From contig NZ_RDQR01000001.1 in the NCBI RefSeq assembly GCF_003703835.1, positions 248,001-312,000 on the forward strand: a stretch of 64,000 bases of DNA, written 5' to 3'. Both the position numbers and the translations under genes were made by a program. Positions 16,321-24,069 of the stretch are shown one piece after another (the stretch's first letter is position 1; every line of letters starts with the position of its first letter). The stretch comes from Auritidibacter ignavus. GTDB lineage: Bacteria > Actinomycetota > Actinomycetes > Actinomycetales > Micrococcaceae. The notes beneath the pieces are model-generated. The model did no database searches and was not told the DNA's origin. It worked only from the letters and a program-made list of their open reading frames with translations.

Positions 16321-19300
16321 ATGCTTCTTGAGCTCTTCGGACTAGCAACTCCGCAACCGCCCCGATGGGTGCTTGAAAACCTTCCCGCGGGTGGCGGTGC
16401 TGAATTGGAACAGCTGATCAGACAGCACGCAGAAGCCCAGCTACGGGACTACCAGTTGTGGTTCGAGCAACGTCGCTTGGCGGACCTCGATCACACTCAG
16501 CTCACCCAATGTTGCGAGCATGTGCCCTCGGCCGGTCATGTCCTGCGGCTGATTGCCCGGCCTGACCACGCAATACCAAAGGAACGGATAGATCATCCTG
16601 GGTTGAATCTCGTGACTACTACCGGACCTGACGCCGGGCGTCTTGTGCCGGTCACACGAGAACCATTGTCCGTGGGCCGACAGCACGCGCACTATCAAAT
16701 CAACGATCCGTATCTGCTCGATCGTGATTTCAGCGTGCATCTGACGCAGCACACCACCCAGTTGACAACCTACAGCCCGCTAACACAACCTGCCGAAACG
16801 TCGCACGAGAGATCGGTTTCATCGCAGTGGCCGGCACAAGAGACTCTGTCCAGAGGGCAGACAAGTTTTCGTCTCGTCTCCCCGCACTATCCCCGGCTGC
16901 CAGAGTTAAGGGCCCCAGCCGTACTGGAGATTGATCCGGGCCCGGAGCCTCAGCCGCCGAATGTTGTGCTTCAACTGGTAATGGCAGCCAGTCCGATGAT
17001 CATCGGACTGGTGATGATGGTTGTCACAGGAATGTGGTATTTCCTGCTCTTCAGCGCGATTTCGGTGATCGTCGCCGTGGTCATGATCAGTCAATATCGC
17101 GCGAAACGCCGGAAGTTTATCGCAACGATCACCCGACTATCTACCGAACAGGGACAACACCGACTGAATGAAACATACACTCCAGACCAACTGCGTTTCG
17201 CTCTGCGATCTATCGCCCCAGATCCGCTCGGGCTGCTCCGACCGCATTTAGCAACTCCAACCATCCGCTGGGGAGACGGGATCCTCGCGGTCAAGCTTGT
17301 GCGGAGTGACGCCGACGAGAAATGGGCGCAGCATACCCAAGTTCATACCGCTATCGCCCAACATCTGGCTCCAGGCTCAACCACCGTGGTCCGCGGGCTA
17401 CCCGAACAGCTTGCCTCGGTCACACACTGGCTGCTGGCACAGTGCCACCATCACGCAGCGGCCACCCAACAACGTGTCTGGGTCCATACGAATTCCGAAC
17501 GGGACAAGGAACTGATCGATTCCGTCCTACCATCAACAATCATTGATACGACCGGTACGCTCACTCGGGACGACCTGGACCAAAAATTCGCCCGTACTCC
17601 CCTGGTACGGATTGAACAGGTAGACGAGAACTGTCCCAGACCTCCGGCCAGCCAAGAGGTGGTGTTTGATGTTAGCGATGGCTCAGTATCAGGTCTGGGC
17701 CAAGATATCTCGCAGATCAACTTCTTTGGGATAAGTGTCACCACTTTAGATTTGGTTACTTCACGCCTACTCAGCCAATTACCGGCAACCAGGAGTCATA
17801 GCCCGCTGTTGAGCCTTCCGTCTACATTTTTTACCGCTCATAGCGCGGGAGATCTGCGGGTGGAGATCGATGCCAGAGATAGCGCCGACGCTTTAGATCT
17901 GGTCGCAGACGGACCACATGTGTTGATTACCGGCACGACCGGATCGGGAAAATCTGAGCTCTTACTGACTGTTCTAGCCCAACTAGCGATGAACTACCCT
18001 GCGGACCAGCTATCGATGGTACTCCTCGATTTTAAAGGTGGTTCCTCCTTCGCGGTCCTCGAGGACCTGCCACATGTGATGGCGGTGGAAACCAACCTCA
18101 GCGCCGGACTATCTTTGCGATCTTTGGGAGCTATCGAAGCCGAATTACACCGCAGAGAGAAGCTCTTTGCTGAGTATCGGGTCCCCGATTACTCATCGTT
18201 CCGACAGAACGTGCCCCATGTCGTCTTGCCACGGCTTGTGGTGGCCATCGATGAACTGAAAATGCTAATCGAAGACCACCGTCAAGCCCAAGATGTTCTG
18301 ATCCGCCTCGCCTCCACGGGACGCTCACTGGGATTCCATTTGGTGTTGGCAACACAGCGGGCTCAGGGGACCGTGACCTCTGACGTGCGGGCGAATCTGG
18401 GCTCGGTACTCTGTCTTCGCACAGCAACAGAACAAGATTCCTGGGACCTGATCGGTGATGCCTCGGCCTATCGCATCAGCGCTTCTCAGCCAGGACGTGG
18501 GATTCTGCGTCGCGGACCGGCCGATTCCGAGATCTTTCAGACTCCTATTATGCGACTACCTTCTGAACCGGTCACGCTCACCCCAGTCTCCGCCGATCGC
18601 CCGGTGTCGACAAAGACTGTCGCCACCACGAAGTGGCCACGGGTGGTATCCATGATTACCCAAGCCCATGAACAGGCCGGTCTGTTATGTCCTGACCCCA
18701 TTGTCTTGCCTTCGCTACCCGAGCACTGGAATCCTAGCACTCAGAGCACAGACCCGTTAACACCGACATCAGGCATGATCCTAGGGCTCGTCGACCACCC
18801 AACCGAACGGATGCAAGCTCCGATATGGTGGAACCCCAAGACAACTTCTTCCGAGGCAACGCCTCAGAGCGGACGAAAACCCTGGATCCTAACCGGTTCT
18901 TTAGCCGTCATCGGCGCCAGCGGATCTGGTGCCGAAAAACTGCTAGATCGGGCAGTCCCGGCGTTCTTCACCCAGCACCACCAAGGGGACCCTTCGCCAA
19001 GGATTGCCAACAAGGTGGCCCTCTTTGATGGTCGCCCCCATCGAGAAGAATCCTCAGTGGAACGAGCAATCCACATAACGGAGAGTTCTCAGAACAGATG
19101 GTCGTTCCATGCTGAGTGCACCGGTGAAGAACTCGAAGAGGCTCTAGCGACCTTGAGAGAAATCCTTCAAGCTGGCCAACAGCTCACCATCATTATTCGA
19201 CATTTTTCGGCGTGGGCCTCAAGAATCCCTGGTCGAGGCTTCGAGAGTTTTGAAGACCGTTTAATGACGCTGATCCGCGACTTCCCCAACACACTGAAAA

Positions 19301-19503
19301 TCCTGATACATGGTGGCCGAGAATTGGCCGCGGGGCGCACCGTGGGGCTGATTACCGACCGGATATATCTGGGGTTCGGCTCAACCGAGGAACACCGTAT
19401 GGTCTGGCCACGGATACGTCAAGCCCCACATATTCCATATCGTGGTGTCCTCGTGGGACGAGGATGGCCTGTACAAGGCCTGGAAATTCAGCTTGCTGAA
19501 TGA
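16321..19503 (+). CDS. FHA-membrane-FtsK/SpoIIIE ATPase, EssC/EccC-like
   Basis: The 1060-residue protein resembles type VII secretion ATPases. Residues 95-150 look like an FHA domain (GRLVPVTREPLSVGRQ). Two membrane helices lie near 218-260. An FtsK/SpoIIIE domain follows, with Walker A TGTTGSGKS (about 535-543), LLDFKGGSSF, and a Walker B-like AIDEL near 640, then STGRSLGFHLVLATQR. A second P-loop-like site near 864 reads GASGSGAEK and lacks the usual Lys-Ser/Thr, so the C-terminal ATPase domain is probably inactive. The frame opens with TTG at 16315, but the ATG at 16321 is more likely; neither has a clear ribosome binding site. No WXG100, EccB, EccD or EsaA-like gene is nearby. It is divergent from tadA and overlaps the convergent methyltransferase gene by 16 bases. 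Confidence 0.85.
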   Translation: MLLELFGLATPQPPRWVLENLPAGGGAELEQLIRQHAEAQLRDYQLWFEQRRLADLDHTQLTQCCEHVPSAGHVLRLIARPDHAIPKERIDHPGLNLVTTTGPDAGRLVPVTREPLSVGRQHAHYQINDPYLLDRDFSVHLTQHTTQLTTYSPLTQPAETSHERSVSSQWPAQETLSRGQTSFRLVSPHYPRLPELRAPAVLEIDPGPEPQPPNVVLQLVMAASPMIIGLVMMVVTGMWYFLLFSAISVIVAVVMISQYRAKRRKFIATITRLSTEQGQHRLNETYTPDQLRFALRSIAPDPLGLLRPHLATPTIRWGDGILAVKLVRSDADEKWAQHTQVHTAIAQHLAPGSTTVVRGLPEQLASVTHWLLAQCHHHAAATQQRVWVHTNSERDKELIDSVLPSTIIDTTGTLTRDDLDQKFARTPLVRIEQVDENCPRPPASQEVVFDVSDGSVSGLGQDISQINFFGISVTTLDLVTSRLLSQLPATRSHSPLLSLPSTFFTAHSAGDLRVEIDARDSADALDLVADGPHVLITGTTGSGKSELLLTVLAQLAMNYPADQLSMVLLDFKGGSSFAVLEDLPHVMAVETNLSAGLSLRSLGAIEAELHRREKLFAEYRVPDYSSFRQNVPHVVLPRLVVAIDELKMLIEDHRQAQDVLIRLASTGRSLGFHLVLATQRAQGTVTSDVRANLGSVLCLRTATEQDSWDLIGDASAYRISASQPGRGILRRGPADSEIFQTPIMRLPSEPVTLTPVSADRPVSTKTVATTKWPRVVSMITQAHEQAGLLCPDPIVLPSLPEHWNPSTQSTDPLTPTSGMILGLVDHPTERMQAPIWWNPKTTSSEATPQSGRKPWILTGSLAVIGASGSGAEKLLDRAVPAFFTQHHQGDPSPRIANKVALFDGRPHREESSVERAIHITESSQNRWSFHAECTGEELEEALATLREILQAGQQLTIIIRHFSAWASRIPGRGFESFEDRLMTLIRDFPNTLKILIHGGRELAAGRTVGLITDRIYLGFGSTEEHRMVWPRIRQAPHIPYRGVLVGRGWPVQGLEIQLAE

Positions 19504-20390
19504 TATTGCATGGCCGAGGCATACATGCACACGGTGGCGGCGGTAGCAACATTTAGAGACTCAGCCTGGCCATACATCGGCACCGCGATCGACTGGACGG
19601 CCAGGTGTCGCTCATCATCGCTAAGCCCTTGTGCCTCATTACCAAACATCCAGGCCGTCGGGTCGGCCAATTGTGCCTCGCTCAGCATGTCTAGTGTGGT
19701 CTGTCCGTACCCGTCAGCCGCCAATAATTTCATTCCGGTCGCGGACAGTTCGGGTGCCAGTTCTCCGATATCAAGGCGAGACAAGACGGGGAGATGAAAT
19801 AAAGAACCAGCCGTGGAGCGGACGACCTTCGGACTGAAGGGGTCCACGCTACCGCTAGTCAGAAACACCCCATCAGCACCCACCGCATCGGCCACACGGA
19901 TAATCGTGCCGACATTTCCAGGATCCTGTACTCGGCACAGCACCGCGACCAAATGCAACCCGGCTAAGTCAAGCTGCTCTGGCTGTTCAGGTATTGCGCA
20001 AACAGCCAAGATCGATTGCGGTGACTGAGTATCGGACATGGCTTCTAAGACGTCCTGAGAAATCTCTGCAGCATAGACATTACGTCGCCGGACGACGTCC
20101 TGGACAAGACCAAATAATGCCGGATCAGAGGATTCGAGCTCCGAGGTCCAGTAAAGTTGATCAATCACACATCCCGGTCTCCAGCTCGCACGACGCTGTG
20201 ATGCCGACGGTGTCTTTGCCTGAAGTTGCCCGGTTTCTGCTTTGAGCGCTTCCCGGACGGTTTGCGGTCCTTCAGCCAGAAACAGCCCTTGGCGACGACG
20301 CACAGCAGAACGCCCCCCCAAACCTGCGACGTGTTTAACTCGATCGGATCGAGCGTTGTCCAGGAACGGGACGGGGCATTCAGTGCTCAT
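19488..20390 (-). CDS. TrmH/SpoU family RNA 2'-O-methyltransferase
   Basis: The 300-residue enzyme has an N-terminal substrate-binding domain (about 1-130) and a C-terminal SPOUT domain with all three motifs: DPGNVGTIIRVADAVGADGV, MFGNEAQGLSD and ESLNVATAATVCMYA. It should methylate a ribose in rRNA or tRNA using S-adenosylmethionine. In Actinobacteria a TsnR-type gene is regularly found after rplT, as here, which favours a 23S rRNA target, but the nucleotide cannot be predicted. The last 16 bases overlap the FtsK gene on the other strand. Confidence 0.92.
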   Translation of the reverse strand: MSTECPVPFLDNARSDRVKHVAGLGGRSAVRRRQGLFLAEGPQTVREALKAETGQLQAKTPSASQRRASWRPGCVIDQLYWTSELESSDPALFGLVQDVVRRRNVYAAEISQDVLEAMSDTQSPQSILAVCAIPEQPEQLDLAGLHLVAVLCRVQDPGNVGTIIRVADAVGADGVFLTSGSVDPFSPKVVRSTAGSLFHLPVLSRLDIGELAPELSATGMKLLAADGYGQTTLDMLSEAQLADPTAWMFGNEAQGLSDDERHLAVQSIAVPMYGQAESLNVATAATVCMYASAMQYHSAS

Positions 20391-20431
20391 CGGTATGCAG
20401 GTCGTTACGGTAGACGCAGAATACCAACGGA

Positions 20432-20815
20432 CTAGCTGGCAGCCGGGGCGTTGACGTCCTCAGGCAGAGCGTTCTTAGCCTGCTCGACGATTTTGGCGAA
20501 AGTAGCTGCATCAGAAACAGCAATCTCAGCCAGCATACGACGGTCCAGCTCAAGGCCCGCCAAGCGTACGCCCTGGATGAAACGGTTGTAGGTCATTCCG
20601 TTCGCTCGAGCAGCAGCATTAATACGGGTAATCCATAGACGGCGGAAGTCACCCTTACGCTTGTGCCGGTGTTGGTAGTTGTATACATACGAGTGCAACA
20701 GCTGTTCTTTGGCCTTGCGGTACAGGCGAGAGCGCTGTCCGCGGTAGCCGGAAGCCCGCTCCAAGACGGTCCGGCGTTTCTTCTGGGCGTTAACCGCCCG
20801 CTTCACACGTGCCAC
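20432..20815 (-). CDS. rplT: 50S ribosomal protein L20
   Basis: The 127-residue product has the highly basic N-terminus ([14 protein letters not shown]) and [15 protein letters not shown], typical of L20. It binds 23S rRNA early in assembly of the large subunit. It lies in the standard infC-rpmI-rplT order. A short C-terminal extension ([14 protein letters not shown]) follows the conserved domain. Confidence 0.99.
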   Translation of the reverse strand: MARVKRAVNAQKKRRTVLERASGYRGQRSRLYRKAKEQLLHSYVYNYQHRHKRKGDFRRLWITRINAAARANGMTYNRFIQGVRLAGLELDRRMLAEIAVSDAATFAKIVEQAKNALPEDVNAPAAS

Positions 20816-20895
20816 GCGTATCTCCTTCAGTAGTCGATGATCGGCGGGGTCTTAGCTACACGGCCCCACCACAAAGTTGTGTGTAAAAAGAATGC

Positions 20896-21090
20896 TTAGA
20901 TACCCAGCATTTTCCGGATACGACGAGTGTCACCCTTGGTCACCGCGACATCGCCCTTCAAACGACGAGTCAGTCGCGACGACTTGTGTTCCAGGTAGTG
21001 GCGACGGTTGGCACGCTGACGCATCAGCTTTCCGGTACCGGACACGCGGAAGCGCTTTGCGGCACCCTTGTGAGTTTTCATCTTCGGCAT
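20896..21090 (-). CDS. rpmI: 50S ribosomal protein L35
   Basis: This 64-residue basic protein has the L35 signature [20 protein letters not shown] at its N-terminus. It is located between infC and rplT and is cotranscribed with them. The ATG at 21090 follows AAGGAG. Confidence 0.99.
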   Translation of the reverse strand: MPKMKTHKGAAKRFRVSGTGKLMRQRANRRHYLEHKSSRLTRRLKGDVAVTKGDTRRIRKMLGI

Positions 21091-21219
21091 AGTTGCCGTT
21101 CTCCTTCGTGGTTGTGCTGACTCCCCCAGGAAGTCAGACTGAGCTCGGTGCCCTCCACCAAACTCTGTTGCCCTTCATCGCGTGATCGATGCGGGTACGG
21201 GTTCATCGTGACCGCTGAG

Positions 21220-21969
21220 CTAGCTCTTCCGAGGTGCCCGCGGCTTGGGCCCCGGCTTCGGAGCCTGGGAGGAAGACGTTGCTGAGGAACCCATCTTCTT
21301 CAGTTCCTCGGGCATGGCGTCTCCCACCAAATTCTTGACCTCGCGGTCCTTGGCCTGTTGCTCTCTGGCGGCCTTCGCTGCAGCAGCAGCCCGGTCGCGA
21401 CGAGAGCCACCGCCAGAGCGTTGCGGTGACGACGGCTTCTTCGCGTCTTTCTTATCTCTGCGGTTACGCAACGGACCCACAACCATCACCATGTTGCGAC
21501 CGTCCTGTCGCGGAGCAGATTCAACTTCGCCATACTCAGCTACGTCTTCAGCAAACTTCTCCAAGAGCTGGATCCCCAACTCTGGGCGCTGTTGTTCACG
21601 GCCACGGAACTGAATCATCGCCTTGACCTTGTCCCCAGATTTCAGGAACTTTTTGGCCCGGCCAGTCTTGGTCTCATAGTCGTGAGTATCAATCTTCAGA
21701 CGGAACCGCACCTCTTTGAGTGTTGTTGAGGCTTGCTTCTTCTTCGATTGACGGGCCTTGACCGCAGCTTCGTATTTCCATTTGCCAAAGTCCATGAGTT
21801 TAGCCACAGGGGGTTTGGCTTTAGGAGCAACCTCAACAAGATCCAGATCCGCTTCGACCGCCAGACGCAAGGCGTCTTCAACACGCACGATTCCGACTTG
21901 TTCACCCTGCGGGCCGACAAGGCGGACCTCTGGCACGCGAATGCGTTCATTGATTCTAGGCTCGTTAAT
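21220..21969 (-). CDS. infC: Translation initiation factor IF-3, apparent AUU start codon
   Basis: IF-3 keeps the ribosomal subunits apart and checks start codons. The family core begins [19 protein letters not shown] and runs through [11 protein letters not shown] and [10 protein letters not shown]. The frame is open upstream to a GTG at 22011, but homology begins at residue 15 of that frame. There, ATT at 21967-21969 follows GAGGAG with a six-base spacing, while the GTG has no comparable site. AUU is the known start codon of infC in Escherichia coli and supports autoregulation. From ATT the product is 249 residues, with a C-terminal extension of about 75 residues rich in Lys, Arg, Ala and Ser after the usual core. 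Confidence 0.95.
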   Translation of the reverse strand: MNEPRINERIRVPEVRLVGPQGEQVGIVRVEDALRLAVEADLDLVEVAPKAKPPVAKLMDFGKWKYEAAVKARQSKKKQASTTLKEVRFRLKIDTHDYETKTGRAKKFLKSGDKVKAMIQFRGREQQRPELGIQLLEKFAEDVAEYGEVESAPRQDGRNMVMVVGPLRNRRDKKDAKKPSSPQRSGGGSRRDRAAAAAKAAREQQAKDREVKNLVGDAMPEELKKMGSSATSSSQAPKPGPKPRAPRKS

Positions 21970-22037
21970 GCTGTTCTCCTCAAATAGTCTGTCGCAACGG
22001 CACAGGGCCACCGCGTTACCTCGCGGAATCGTGACAC

Positions 22038-22068
22038 AAAAAATGCCTCCCTGTCAGACAGTGGAGGC
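22038..22068 (-). terminator. Attenuator-like terminator in the infC leader
   Basis: On the minus strand GCCTCC (22068-22063) pairs with GGAGGC (22050-22045), with an inner CTG/CAG pairing, and is followed by ATTTTTT. It lies about 70 bases before the infC start and well downstream of the predicted promoter, so it can act only as an attenuator of infC-rpmI-rplT. A second perfect hairpin (ACGTCAC/GTGACGT, 22103-22097 with 22079-22073) lies just before it. Confidence 0.7.
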
Positions 22069-22075
22069 TAAAACG

Positions 22076-22138
22076 TCACTCTGAGATGTTGAAAGCGTGA
22101 CGTCTCTTCAAGGGACTGCTCAGCAATACCCTTGGCAT
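22076..22138 (-). other. Possible 20-codon leader ORF in the infC leader
   Basis: An ATG at 22138 opens a frame of 20 codons (MPRVLLSSPLKRRHAFNISE) ending in TGA at 22076, eight bases before the terminator stem. No ribosome binding site is evident, so it may not be translated. It is noted because its stop codon falls in the 3' arm of the ACGTCAC/GTGACGT hairpin that precedes the terminator. Confidence 0.2.
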
Positions 22139-22214
22139 AACCCGGAAACTCGGTATCGTCGCGATACTTCCTGCTAGCGCGGGTGGGAGCAAACCTCCAC
22201 TTGTCTACCGACCT

Positions 22215-22243
22215 ATGGTAGCAGGTCTCGCCTCGATATCCAA
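22215..22243 (-). promoter_or_regulatory. Predicted sigma-70 promoter of infC-rpmI-rplT
   Basis: On the minus strand TTGGAT (22243-22238), a 17-base spacer and TACCAT (22220-22215) form a good promoter. Transcription starting near 22208 gives a leader of about 240 bases. Confidence 0.6.
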
Positions 22244-22310
22244 CGCAGTCCCGGCGACCCGCGGGGTAAACCTTGAGCAATATCCATAGAGCTATGCCAA
22301 GCTTAGACCT

Positions 22311-22706
22311 ATGACAGAACCACACTCCCACGACCACCTGTCCGACGAGCAACTCGACGACCTCCAGCACGGGGTCGAGGATCAGGTTCGCGAAATTCAG
22401 GACGTTCCTGCCGTGGAACTCATTAATACCACCGCAATCCACCTGATGACCGCAGCAGCGGTGAAATGCGGACTGGCGGACCTGCCCGATGCCGCAGAAC
22501 AAACTGACCTCGATGAGGCCCGCAAGCTCATCACGGCCTTGGCCGGTCTGGTCACGGCAGCTGCCCCGGAAATCGGTGGGGCACACGCGGCTCCCCTACG
22601 TGATGGACTGCGCACCCTGCAACTCGCTTTCCGCGAGGCCTCAACCGTCCCAGATGAACACGGCAAAGGCCCTGGCGAGAAGTTTACCGGCCCCGTCTAC
22701 GGTTGA
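22311..22706 (+). CDS. DUF1844 family protein
   Basis: The 131-residue soluble protein matches the DUF1844 family through VPAVELINTTAIHLMTAAAVKCGL and the following LDEARKLITALAGLV helix. The N-terminal 25 residues are acidic and His-rich, and the C-terminus is Gly/Pro-rich. The function is unknown. In Actinobacteria this gene is regularly divergent from infC, as here, which suggests a link to translation but does not show one. Confidence 0.88.
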   Translation: MTEPHSHDHLSDEQLDDLQHGVEDQVREIQDVPAVELINTTAIHLMTAAAVKCGLADLPDAAEQTDLDEARKLITALAGLVTAAAPEIGGAHAAPLRDGLRTLQLAFREASTVPDEHGKGPGEKFTGPVYG

Positions 22707-22790
22707 CTCACGCTACGAATCTATTCTCATCCCCGCTACCTACCCGGTATATACCAGGCCGGTAGTGGGCTTGAGCTAGCGTCAACTTGG

Positions 22791-23228
22791 CTACCGTTCA
22801 GGTTCTCGTCGGGTGATGTGGGCATTCACTGCCGGGCTAAACAATATGACTAACGCTACGGCCGCAGGGACAAGGAACGCGATGCCATACCACCAGTCAG
22901 CCGTGGAGAAGTAGTTAAAAGACAGGACAATGGCGAACAGCTCAATCACCATGACCGCTGCCCTGGTCCAGGCTTTACCTTTTACGACGCCATAGGCTGC
23001 TACGATCAACCAGATCGCTCCGATGGCTAAGAGAAAGGCGAGGAATAGCTCTGCCCCCAGGCCTAAGGTGCCATCTCCGATGTTCAGTACGGCCAGCACA
23101 GCCGAGACCGTAAGGACAAGCCCTTGGCAACCCACAATGAGGCTGAGCAACCACACCAGTGGTGCACGACTATCCACGCGATTGTCTTCGATGATGACCA
23201 CCCCTGATTGTGCCCCTTTCCGGATCAT
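22791..23228 (-). CDS. Small four-helix membrane protein, unknown function
   Basis: The 145-residue protein has four hydrophobic segments (about 25-45, 57-79, 88-107 and 113-132) separated by short loops, with basic N- and C-terminal ends. I recognise no motif. It converges on the DUF1844 gene and faces the whiB promoter region. Its function is unknown. Confidence 0.7.
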   Translation of the reverse strand: MIRKGAQSGVVIIEDNRVDSRAPLVWLLSLIVGCQGLVLTVSAVLAVLNIGDGTLGLGAELFLAFLLAIGAIWLIVAAYGVVKGKAWTRAAVMVIELFAIVLSFNYFSTADWWYGIAFLVPAAVALVILFSPAVNAHITRREPER

Positions 23229-23620
23229 TGTCTCATACCATCACGGGCCCACCGGCCTACTCTCCACCCCACGTAGGCAAACTTCAGGTGAACTAACAGG
23301 CTAAAAGGCGCACTGTCAAGAGCGCTCACTAAAAAGACGGAATGTTATGCCCCATGCCACAGTGGACGCAAATTGAGAGTGCTGTTGTGACAAATATCTC
23401 TTCAAATTTGACATTTCGGTGACTTTAGTCTCTTGCACGGAGCAAAACCACATGAAAACATTATTAACAACAGTCGACGAGCCGGTACAGGCCGGGCTCA
23501 CAGCGTCGCACCCTCTCCGTTTTCTCGCGAGTTCTTCTCATTGTCTCCTCTGACAAGCTGAACTGTTTCTTACGGACAGCGGTCGCGAGCCATACCAGCA
23601 GCGAAAAGGAGCAATTCATT
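23229..23620. other. Long intergenic region upstream of whiB1
   Basis: This 392-base stretch holds no convincing gene. It should contain the promoters of whiB1 (plus) and of the small membrane protein (minus). Two candidates on the plus strand are TTGAGA-16-TATCTC (23373-23400) and an isolated TTGACA at 23408, for which I see no matching -10 box. Either implies a 5' untranslated region of about 170-220 bases, as is common for whiB1-type genes. Confidence 0.4.
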
Positions 23621-23869
23621 ATGGATTGGCGTAGTAAGGCAGCGTGCCTGGATAAGGATCCAGAGCTCTTCTTCCCGGTGGGCAACACCGGTCCCGCGTT
23701 GTTGCAGATCGAAGAAGCTAAGGCAATCTGCAACCAGTGCCCTGTCATGGAACAGTGTTTGCAGTGGGCCATCAGCACCGGTCAGGATTACGGTGTCTGG
23801 GGCGGTATGAGCGAGGACGAGCGTCGCGCACTGAAGCGCCGTAAGGCTCGTGCCCGCCGGGCTTCCTAA
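23621..23869 (+). CDS. whiB1: WhiB-family iron-sulfur transcription factor, WhiB1 type
   Basis: The 82-residue protein has the four cysteines of a WhiB [4Fe-4S] cluster (C9, C37, C40, C46), the turn motif YGVWGGMSEDERR and a basic C-terminal tail (KRRKARARRAS) that contacts DNA. The start MDWRSKAACLDKDPELFFPVG is specific to the WhiB1 group, an essential nitric-oxide-responsive regulator that in mycobacteria binds the sigma-A region 4. It is a single-gene unit with a strong hairpin terminator downstream. Confidence 0.95.
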   Translation: MDWRSKAACLDKDPELFFPVGNTGPALLQIEEAKAICNQCPVMEQCLQWAISTGQDYGVWGGMSEDERRALKRRKARARRAS

Positions 23870-23942
23870 GCCGAAGAGCCAGCACCCTTGAGAAAAGGCC
23901 CAGACCACACTTTTGAATCAGTGCCACCGAGACTGATCTTTG

Positions 23943-23993
23943 ACCGGTCGTTTCACCGCCCTGAGCAATCTGCCAGAGCCTGAAACGACCGGT
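23943..23993. terminator. Hairpin between convergent whiB1 and sensor kinase genes
   Basis: Perfect 13-base arms (ACCGGTCGTTTCA and TGAAACGACCGGT) enclose a 25-base loop. Short T-rich stretches follow on the plus strand (GTTTGT) and on the minus strand (CAAAG). It is probably a bidirectional terminator. Confidence 0.65.
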
Positions 23994-24069
23994 GTTTGTC
24001 TGCAGTACACGAAGGCCACGTAGGACAGGGCTCCGGAGCCCTGTTGGCCCACTTCGGTCTTTCTCACTC

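Noticed and set aside
16321-19503. A full ESX/type VII secretion locus around the FtsK-like gene
   Set aside because: I looked for WXG100-size genes and EccB/EccD-like membrane proteins on both sides; the flanks are tad genes and a methyltransferase.
23316-23778. Minus-strand open frames upstream of and over whiB1
   Set aside because: They overlap whiB1 or its leader, have no ribosome binding site and give Cys/Ser-rich unstructured products.
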